Shown here in pieces: positions 57,854 to 64,000 of a DNA stretch of 64,000 bases. Within the stretch, counting starts at the first letter, position 1. Each line of letters opens with the position of its first letter. The notes under the pieces are model-generated. The model had not been told where the DNA came from, made no database searches, and saw only the letters and a program-made list of their open reading frames with translations. The DNA is from Thermomonas sp. (lineage in GTDB: Bacteria > Pseudomonadota > Gammaproteobacteria > Xanthomonadales > Xanthomonadaceae): contig NZ_JADZDS010000007.1 in assembly GCF_020850895.1 (NCBI RefSeq), forward strand, positions 1-64,000, in the 5' to 3' direction. The translations under genes were made by a program, and so were the position numbers.

Positions 57854-58021
57854 ATGTTGTCCGGAATCATCACCACCCTGATGTTGTTGCTGTTCGTCGC
57901 CCTCTGGGTCTGGGCCTGGCAGCCGCGGCTGCGCAGTGGGTTCGAAGCAACCGCGCGTCTGGCGGTTGACGATGACACCATCCCCGCAAGCGAAGTACGT
58001 GACGAGGAGACCCACCCATGA
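57854..58021 (+). CDS. ccoQ: cbb3-type cytochrome c oxidase subunit IV
   Basis: A 55-residue single-helix protein (MLSGIITTLMLLLFVALWVW) with an acidic C-terminal tail. CcoQ stabilises the oxidase complex. It starts three bases after the ccoO stop and overlaps ccoP by four bases (ATGA). Confidence 0.88.
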   Translation: MLSGIITTLMLLLFVALWVWAWQPRLRSGFEATARLAVDDDTIPASEVRDEETHP

Positions 58022-58950
58022 CCACGGGATGGAACCTGTTCGTCATCGTGCTGGTGCTGTTCAACCTGCTCGGCATCACCTGGCTGCTGTGGTGGACATC
58101 CAAGCGTCGCCCGGATGATCCCAAGCCGGAACAGACCAGCCATTACTGGGATGGCGACATCACCGAATACAACAAGCCGATGCCGCGCTGGTGGATCAAC
58201 GGTTTCTACATCGCGATCGCGTTCGGCTTCGGGTACATGTTCTGGTACGGCGGCTTCGGCACCTATCCTGGGTTCGGACACTGGAGCTCGAGGGGCGAGC
58301 ATGACCAAGCCGCGGCACTGGCCAACGCACAGCTCGAACGCACCTTTGCGCCCTACCACGGCCTAGCGATCGACGTGCTTGCAAGGAACCCGGCCGCGAT
58401 CGAACTCGGGCGCTCGCTGTTCTCCAACAATTGCGCCACCTGCCACGGCTCCTCGGCCAAGGGCGCGGTCGGCTATCCGAACCTGACCGACGATATCTGG
58501 CATTGGGGCGGCAGCCCGGAACGCATCCTCGAAACGGTCAGCAAGGGCCGTGAAGGCGTGATGCCGGCTTGGGGCAAGGCGCTCACCGGCATGGGTGGCC
58601 CGGACGCAGTCGACTACGTGATCGCCTATGTGCGCCACCTCGGCAACAAGGGCACTGCCACCCCCAGCGACTTCGCCGCCGCACGAGGCAAGGACCTGTA
58701 CGAAAACATCTGTTCGGCATGCCACGGCAAGGACGGCAAGGGCAATCCGACGCTGGGTGCGCCCGACCTGACCGATGCCTATTGGATGTACGGCAACAGC
58801 ACCGACGCCCTGCGCGAGACCATCGCCAATGGCCGCCACGGCAGCATGCCGGCTTGGGGCGAGACCTTGGGCGATACCCGTACGCGGCTGGTCGCGGCCT
58901 ATGTCTGGTCGCTGTCGCACAAGCCCGGTGCCGCACGGACGGCGCAATGA
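58018..58950 (+). CDS. ccoP: cbb3-type cytochrome c oxidase subunit III
   Basis: Di-heme cytochrome c subunit that receives electrons from soluble cytochromes. The 310-residue protein has two N-terminal membrane helices, the heme sites CATCH and CSACH, and axial Met regions MPAWGKAL and MPAWGETL. Spacing of the cytochrome domains is normal. Confidence 0.97.
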   Translation: MTTGWNLFVIVLVLFNLLGITWLLWWTSKRRPDDPKPEQTSHYWDGDITEYNKPMPRWWINGFYIAIAFGFGYMFWYGGFGTYPGFGHWSSRGEHDQAAALANAQLERTFAPYHGLAIDVLARNPAAIELGRSLFSNNCATCHGSSAKGAVGYPNLTDDIWHWGGSPERILETVSKGREGVMPAWGKALTGMGGPDAVDYVIAYVRHLGNKGTATPSDFAAARGKDLYENICSACHGKDGKGNPTLGAPDLTDAYWMYGNSTDALRETIANGRHGSMPAWGETLGDTRTRLVAAYVWSLSHKPGAARTAQ

Positions 58951-59243
58951 CCGATTTCACCACCCGTGAGTTCGACCATCCGCCGCGTCCGCTGGCGCAG
59001 CGGGTGGGTGCGGTGCTGTGGCCCAGCTTCTTCGCTGCCGGGGTGGCGACGATGGTGTTCTTTGCCTTCGTCGATCCGCTGGAACTGCGTGATCTGACCT
59101 TCCCGCACCTGGAGATCAGTCGCGGGTTGGGTTACACGATCGGCTTCTTCACGTTCTGGCTGGCGACGGCCTCATCCAGCCTGTTCACCTGGATCCTGCT
59201 GCGGCCCTCGAGCCGCTTCAACGGGCCCAAGCCGAAGCGATAA
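58947..59243 (+). CDS. Small unknown membrane protein within the cco operon
   Basis: A 98-residue protein with two hydrophobic segments (LWPSFFAAGVATMVFFAFVD and LGYTIGFFTFWLATASSSLF) and a basic C-terminus (RPSSRFNGPKPKR). It overlaps ccoP by four bases and precedes ccoG by seven. Many operons run directly from ccoP to ccoG. It could be an oxidase assembly or stability subunit, but no family is recognised. Confidence 0.75.
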   Translation: MTDFTTREFDHPPRPLAQRVGAVLWPSFFAAGVATMVFFAFVDPLELRDLTFPHLEISRGLGYTIGFFTFWLATASSSLFTWILLRPSSRFNGPKPKR

Positions 59244-59250
59244 TTCCGTC

Positions 59251-60804
59251 GTGAGCAAACGCATCGACATCGACTTGCTCGACAACGGCGGCGATTCCGT
59301 CTACGTCAGCGAGCGCAAGGTCTATCCGCGCGATATCTCCGGCCGCTTCGACCGCCTGCGTCGGCTCGCGGTGTTCTGGCTGCTGGGCATGTATTACCTG
59401 TTCCCATGGCTGCATTGGGATGGCCGCCAGGCGGTGCTGTTCGACCTGCCGGCACGCAAGTTCCATGTGTTCGGGCTGACCTTCTGGCCGCAGGATTTCA
59501 GCCTGCTGGCGATCCTGCTGATCATCCTGGCACTGACCCTGTTCTTCGCCACCGCGCTGGCAGGACGGCTGTGGTGCGGCTACGCCTGCCCGCAGACCGT
59601 GTGGACCGAAACCTTCCTGTGGATCGAGCGCTGGACCGAGGGTGATCGCGGCAAGCGGATGAAGCTCGATGCCGGCCCATGGACCCGCGAGAAATTCCTG
59701 CGCAAGGGCAGCAAGCACGTGCTGTGGCTGGTGTTCGCGCTGTGGACCGGCTTCACCTTCGTCGGTTTCTTCACGCCGATCCAGAGCCTCGCCAGCCGCA
59801 TGCCGGCGCTCGACTGGAACGGCTGGGAAACCTTCTGGGTGCTGTTCTACGCGCTGGCGACCTGGGGCAATGCCGGCATCCTGCGCGAGCAGGTCTGCAA
59901 ATACATGTGCCCCTACGCGCGCTTCCAGAGCGCGATGTTCGACCGCGACACCCTGATCATCGCCTACGACCCGCTGCGCGGCGAGCCGCGCGGTCCGCGT
60001 CGCAAGGGCCTGCCCAGCGTGCTCGAACGTGCGCGCGGCCTGCTCGACCTGCGCACCGCCTACGACTATGTGTTCCGCGCCAGCCAGCATCCCAGTGCCG
60101 CGGCGGCCCGCCTGCAGGCCGGTGGCACCGTCACCCTCGCCGCCGCCGGCGAGGAAGCCCTGCCGCTGCCGAAGTTCGAGACCGAGCAATTGGGTGACTG
60201 CATCGACTGCACCATGTGCGTGCAGGTCTGCCCGGTCGGGATCGACATCCGCAACGGCCTGCAATACGAATGCATCGCTTGCGGCCTGTGCATCGACGCC
60301 TGCGACGAGGTGATGGACAAGGTCGGGATGCCGCGCGGCCTGATCCGCTACACCACCCAGAACGCACTCGACGGCCAACCGGCGCGGATCCTGCGCCCGC
60401 GCATCATCGTCTATGCCGTGCTGCTCACCGCGCTGGTGTCGGCTTGGACCTGGGGCGTGTTCCACCGCAGCCCGCTGATCGCCGACGTGCTGCGCGACCG
60501 CAATGCGCTGTACCGCGAGCACGGCGACCGCATCGACAACGGTTACACCCTGAAGCTGGTCAACAAGACCGATGCCGACCGCAGCTACCGGGTGCGGATC
60601 GAACCTGCCGACCAGACGCCGCTGACCCTGATCGGCGCGCCGCTGGAGGTCAAGGTTCCCGCCGGCGCCGTGATCGCGCAGGAAATCGAGATCGGCGCAC
60701 CCGCCGATGGCGTGCGTGGCCGGCACAACCTGACCTTCGTCATCGAAGCCGATGACGGCAGCGCCAAGGCGCGCGTGGACAGCACCTTCTTCGGCCCGAT
60801 GTAA
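59251..60804 (+). CDS. ccoG: cbb3 oxidase accessory protein CcoG
   Basis: Membrane polyferredoxin proposed to reduce Cu(II) for oxidase assembly. The 517-residue protein starts with GTG and has about five membrane helices. The motifs are WCGYACPQTVWTE, VCKYMCPYARFQ, and two 4Fe-4S clusters (CIDCTMCVQVCPVG and CIACGLCIDACD). An Ig-like C-terminal domain completes the family layout. Confidence 0.95.
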   Translation: MSKRIDIDLLDNGGDSVYVSERKVYPRDISGRFDRLRRLAVFWLLGMYYLFPWLHWDGRQAVLFDLPARKFHVFGLTFWPQDFSLLAILLIILALTLFFATALAGRLWCGYACPQTVWTETFLWIERWTEGDRGKRMKLDAGPWTREKFLRKGSKHVLWLVFALWTGFTFVGFFTPIQSLASRMPALDWNGWETFWVLFYALATWGNAGILREQVCKYMCPYARFQSAMFDRDTLIIAYDPLRGEPRGPRRKGLPSVLERARGLLDLRTAYDYVFRASQHPSAAAARLQAGGTVTLAAAGEEALPLPKFETEQLGDCIDCTMCVQVCPVGIDIRNGLQYECIACGLCIDACDEVMDKVGMPRGLIRYTTQNALDGQPARILRPRIIVYAVLLTALVSAWTWGVFHRSPLIADVLRDRNALYREHGDRIDNGYTLKLVNKTDADRSYRVRIEPADQTPLTLIGAPLEVKVPAGAVIAQEIEIGAPADGVRGRHNLTFVIEADDGSAKARVDSTFFGPM

Positions 60805-60819
60805 GCGAACGGACAGGCT

Positions 60820-61332
60820 ATGGAACCGAAATCCTCGCCCTGGCGCGAACCGATCGTCTGGCTGATGGTGGTGCTGGTGGGCGCCGTGGTCATCGGCAGC
60901 ATCGCCATGTACAAGGCCGCCAATGCCGATGGACCGATGGACGCGGTTCCGGACGAGGTCCAGCGTACCGCGCAGATCCAGCAGGCCGATCTTGGCCCGG
61001 ATGCCGCCGCGGCGCAGGCGGGGCTGGCCGCGGTCGCCAGCATCGACCATGAACACGGGCGGGTGGAGGTCTATCCGACCACCGGCACCTTCGACCATGC
61101 ACGCCACCTGCGCCTGTCCTTGCACCATCCGACGCGCGCCAGCGAAGACCTGATCCTGGATCTGGAACCGTTCGATGCGGGTTGGCGCGCCAACGCAACG
61201 CCTGCCCTCGACCACGATTGGTTGCTGCAACTGGAACCGGCCAGCGGCAGTCGCTGGCGCCTGCGCGGCCGGCTCGCGAAGGGCGAACGTGCGGTGCATC
61301 TGCAACCCGCCATCGCGGCCAGCCAGCCCTAA
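60820..61332 (+). CDS. ccoH: FixH/CcoH family protein
   Basis: A 170-residue protein with one N-terminal membrane helix (IVWLMVVLVGAVVIGSIAMY) and a periplasmic beta domain (HLRLSLHHPTRASEDLILDL and onward). CcoH stabilises the assembling oxidase, possibly with CcoP. It lies 15 bases after ccoG and ends five before ccoI. Confidence 0.88.
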   Translation: MEPKSSPWREPIVWLMVVLVGAVVIGSIAMYKAANADGPMDAVPDEVQRTAQIQQADLGPDAAAAQAGLAAVASIDHEHGRVEVYPTTGTFDHARHLRLSLHHPTRASEDLILDLEPFDAGWRANATPALDHDWLLQLEPASGSRWRLRGRLAKGERAVHLQPAIAASQP

Positions 61333-61337
61333 CCAGC

Positions 61338-63710
61338 ATGGATGCCGTGGCCGCGGCCTGCCACCACTGCGGCGAACCCCTGCCGACGTTACCGGTGCAT
61401 GCCGAGTTCGACGGCGTCACCCGCGCGTTCTGTTGCGATGGCTGCGCCGCGGCGGCGCGCTGGATCCGGGACGCGCATCTCGATGACTACTATCGCCTGC
61501 GCAATGCGCCCGCCGGCCGCGTCGATGCCGACGCACCCGCGCTGGCTGCGTGGGACCGCGAGGAACTATTGGCCGGCCACGCACGCGACGTGGACGGCGG
61601 CCGCGAGATCACCGTACTCACCGACGGTATGCGCTGCGCGGCCTGCGCGTGGTTGATCGATCGCGCCCTGGCGCGCGAGCCCGGCGTGCTGGATTCCAGT
61701 GCCAATGCCATCACCGGCCGCATCCGGATCGCTTGGGACCCGGCGCGCACCGCACTGTCCACGCCACTGGCGCGGCTGGCGGCGCTGGGCTATCGGCCCT
61801 ATCTGGCCACCGGGCAGGCGCGCGAACAGGCGCAGCGGCGCGCCCGCAACCGCGACCTGCTGCGGATCGGCCTGGCCGGGATCGCCGCGATGCAGGCGAT
61901 GATGTTCGCTGAAGCGCTGTATCTGGACACACGCGGTGAAATGCCGATCCCCACCCGCGATTTCTTCCGCTGGATCACCTTCATGGTGGCAACGCCAGTG
62001 GTGTTCTGGGCCGGCTGGCCGTTCCTGTTGGGGGCCTGGAACGAACTGCGCGGCAGGCGGATGGGCATGGATGTGCTGATCGCCGGGTCCACCCTGCTGG
62101 CATGGGCGGCCAGCACGCTGGAGACTGTGCGCGGCGGGTCGCATGTCTGGTTCGACGCCGCCGTCATGTTCGTGTTCCTGCTGCTGGTGGCCCGCCAACT
62201 CGAACAGCGCGCGCGCAGAATTGCCAGTGCGCAGGTCGATGCGCTGGCAAGGGCACGGCCCGCCTTCGCCACCCGCGAACTGGCCGAAGGCACACGCGAA
62301 TCGGTGCCGATCGATGCGCTCGGCATCGGCGACATCGTGCGTGTCGCCGTGGGCGAACCGGTCCCGGCCGATGGCGTGCTGCGCGATGGCGAAGCGCGTT
62401 TCGAGGAATCCCTGTTGACCGGCGAATCCACGCCGGTGGCCAAGCGCGTCGGTGATGCGGTGTACGCCGGCACCGCCTGTCGCGAACACGCCGCGAGCAT
62501 CCGAGTGACGCATGTCGGCACCGGCACCCGCCTCGCCGAGCTGGTACGACTGGTCGAATCCGCGCAAGCGCACCGCCCGGCACTGGCGCGCGGCGCGGAA
62601 CGCATCGCCGGCTGGTTCGTGGCCGGCCTCGCACTGGCCGCGGTCACGGTCTATCTGTGGTGGCGTTCGCACGATCTGGCGCGCGCCTTCGAGGTGACCT
62701 TGGCCTTGCTGGTGGTCAGCTGCCCCTGCGCGTTGTCATTGGCGGTGCCCGCAGCGCTGGCCGCAGCCCATGGCGCACTGGCGAAGATCGGCGTGCTGGC
62801 AGTGCGTCCCGACGCACTGGATCGCTTGGCAGGCGTCACCGATGTGGTGTTCGACAAGACCGGCACCCTCAGCGATGGCAAACCCACCCTGCAAGGCGTG
62901 GATGCCTGCGAAGGAATCGATGCCGATCGCGCACTGCGGATCGCCGCCGCACTGGAGCGCGACAGCAACCATCCGCTCGCTGCCGCCTTCGCGCAGGTCA
63001 CCGATCCGCCCGCCATCGAACACCTCCGCGCCACGGCGGGCGCAGGCGTGGAAGCCGTCATCGCAGGGCAGCGCTGGCGCATTGGTTCCGCACCATTCGC
63101 CATCGACGGCGAGGACGATGGCGCGATCTGGTTAGGCAGCAATACCGGAGCACGCGCACGCTTCACGTTGGTCGAACAGGAACGCCGCGACGCCACGCAG
63201 GCGATGCAGCGCTTGCGCGCACAGGGCCTCTCCCTGCATCTGGCCAGTGGCGACGCCACCGCTGCGGTGATGCGATTCGCCGAGGCGATGGACATCGGGA
63301 ATGTCAGTACACGCCAGACGCCCGCCGACAAGCTGGAGCGCGTGCGCGCACTGCAAGCCGAAGGGTATCGCGTGGCGATGGTGGGAGACGGCCTCAACGA
63401 CGCGCCGGTGCTGGCCGGTGCCGATGTCTCATTGGCAATCGGCGACGGTGCCGCGCTGGCCCAGCGCAGCGCCGATTTCGTGCTCGCCAATCCCGCCCTC
63501 AGTGCGATTCCTGCCGCCATCGACATCGCCCGCCGCAGCCGCCGCATCATCCGTGAAAACCTGGTCTGGGCGATCGGCTACAACCTGATGGCACTGCCCT
63601 TGGCCGCCGCCGGCATGGTCACGCCCTGGCTCGCGGCGCTGGGAATGGCGCTATCGTCGCTACTGGTCACCGCCAATGCCCTGCGGCTGACGCGGGTAGC
63701 GCGCACTTGA
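61338..63710 (+). CDS. ccoI: Copper-translocating P-type ATPase, CcoI/CtpA type
   Basis: Exports copper to the periplasm for the CuB site of the cbb3 oxidase. The 790-residue protein has an N-terminal Cys-rich metal site (CHHCGEPLP, CCDGCAAAA), an HMA domain with GMRCAACA, the transmembrane copper motif SCPCALS, the phosphorylation site DKTGT and MVGDGLNDAP. The start at 61338 is five bases from ccoH; the longer open frame overlaps it. Confidence 0.95.
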   Translation: MDAVAAACHHCGEPLPTLPVHAEFDGVTRAFCCDGCAAAARWIRDAHLDDYYRLRNAPAGRVDADAPALAAWDREELLAGHARDVDGGREITVLTDGMRCAACAWLIDRALAREPGVLDSSANAITGRIRIAWDPARTALSTPLARLAALGYRPYLATGQAREQAQRRARNRDLLRIGLAGIAAMQAMMFAEALYLDTRGEMPIPTRDFFRWITFMVATPVVFWAGWPFLLGAWNELRGRRMGMDVLIAGSTLLAWAASTLETVRGGSHVWFDAAVMFVFLLLVARQLEQRARRIASAQVDALARARPAFATRELAEGTRESVPIDALGIGDIVRVAVGEPVPADGVLRDGEARFEESLLTGESTPVAKRVGDAVYAGTACREHAASIRVTHVGTGTRLAELVRLVESAQAHRPALARGAERIAGWFVAGLALAAVTVYLWWRSHDLARAFEVTLALLVVSCPCALSLAVPAALAAAHGALAKIGVLAVRPDALDRLAGVTDVVFDKTGTLSDGKPTLQGVDACEGIDADRALRIAAALERDSNHPLAAAFAQVTDPPAIEHLRATAGAGVEAVIAGQRWRIGSAPFAIDGEDDGAIWLGSNTGARARFTLVEQERRDATQAMQRLRAQGLSLHLASGDATAAVMRFAEAMDIGNVSTRQTPADKLERVRALQAEGYRVAMVGDGLNDAPVLAGADVSLAIGDGAALAQRSADFVLANPALSAIPAAIDIARRSRRIIRENLVWAIGYNLMALPLAAAGMVTPWLAALGMALSSLLVTANALRLTRVART

Positions 63711-63720
63711 ACGGATTGCC

Positions 63721-63915
63721 ATGAACATCCTGCTGTTCCTGATCCCGATCAGCCTGCTGATGATCGCAGCCGCCGCCGGCATCTTCGTGTGGGCGGTGCG
63801 CCATGGCCAGTTCGAGGATCTGGACACCCCGGCGCTGGATGTGTTGCGCGAGGACGAGCCGCCAGCACGCAGCGCCGCCCCACCCGACACCACCAGCGAC
63901 GACGATGCCGATTGA
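63721..63915 (+). CDS. ccoS: cbb3 oxidase maturation protein CcoS
   Basis: A 64-residue protein with one membrane helix (LFLIPISLLMIAAAAGIFVW), the family segment WAVRHGQFEDLDTP and an acidic tail. CcoS is needed for heme and copper insertion. It overlaps the next gene by about ten bases. Confidence 0.92.
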   Translation: MNILLFLIPISLLMIAAAAGIFVWAVRHGQFEDLDTPALDVLREDEPPARSAAPPDTTSDDDAD

Positions 63916-64000
63916 CACCCTGGTGCTGGGCGCGGCACTGCTGACCGGCGTGCTCGGCGGTGTCCACTGTGTTGCGATGTGCGGCGGCATCGCCACCAGC
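63905..64000 (+). CDS. SafE/TauE-like membrane protein, 5' end only
   Basis: The first 32 codons of a gene cut by the window end. The peptide is a membrane helix containing VHCVAMCGG, a signature of the SafE/DsbD-like (sulfite exporter TauE/SafE, sometimes CcoA-linked) family found at the end of cco assembly operons. It is probably involved in copper or thiol handling. The overlap with ccoS supports operon membership. Confidence 0.75.
   Translation, partial: MPIDTLVLGAALLTGVLGGVHCVAMCGGIATS

Noticed and set aside
59218-61305. 695-residue minus-strand frame opposite ccoG-ccoH
   Set aside because: It is an antisense shadow; the plus-strand genes have clear metal-cluster motifs and operon spacing.

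Overview
The window looks like chromosomal DNA from a GC-rich gammaproteobacterium of the Xanthomonadaceae/Lysobacteraceae (a Thermomonas-, Luteimonas- or Lysobacter-like genus). This rests on protein character (an infC product of the Xanthomonas type, a lone RnfB, TraB/GumN, DUF1684, tandem DUF2147), on the hemN-FNR-NnrS neighbourhood, and on many short palindromic repeats between genes. The genus is not fixed by anything seen here.

Layout. 1-3.2 kb: translation genes on the minus strand (infC with an ATC start, thrS, tRNA-Val). 3.3-9.2 kb: an exported M19 dipeptidase, an unusual acetyltransferase-aminotransferase fusion, uvrB and a lone FimT-like pseudopilin. 9.2-10.6 kb: a small accessory patch beside tRNA-Asn, with a DUF1778/GNAT toxin-antitoxin pair under a near-consensus promoter and the 22-codon stump of a larger gene. 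10.6-26.8 kb: mostly housekeeping genes (prmB, SCO1, psd, an MltD-like transglycosylase, a HerA-like ATPase, an NlpE-like lipoprotein, greB, rimO, DLH and HIT proteins), then tandem DUF6090-like membrane proteins with a truncated third copy, a flavoprotein and a DUF885 lipoprotein. 26.8-28.1 kb: repeat-rich DNA, with a 42-43 bp minisatellite bracketed by a duplicated dcd 3' end and, beyond dcd, a perfect 34-bp inverted repeat. 28.1-43 kb: apbC, two DUF2147 proteins, metG, rnfB, a minus-strand set (nnrD/E, tsaE, amiC, mutL, DUF1684, gumN-like) and parC, with three copies of a dispersed ~152-bp MITE-like element. 43.3-64 kb: a low-oxygen block.

In the low-oxygen block, hemN (oxygen-independent heme synthesis), an FNR-type regulator, nnrS and sirB2 are followed by a TyrDC-like decarboxylase translationally coupled to a Cds1-like cysteine enzyme. 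Next come a His-rich periplasmic protein, nadB-nadA, a second Fe-S FNR-type regulator, and ccoN-O-Q-P, an unknown 98-aa membrane protein, ccoG-H-I-S and the start of a SafE-like gene. A perfect FNR box precedes hemN, a one-mismatch box precedes the His-rich gene, and a degenerate one precedes nnrS. Together these encode a cbb3 oxidase with its copper and assembly factors, anaerobic heme supply, NO tolerance and oxygen-sensing control, as expected of a microaerobic or denitrifying bacterium.

The most unusual items are the GNAT-aminotransferase fusion, the decarboxylase/Cds1 pair, the dispersed element family, the minisatellite with its dcd-end duplication, and two gene stumps left by deletions.
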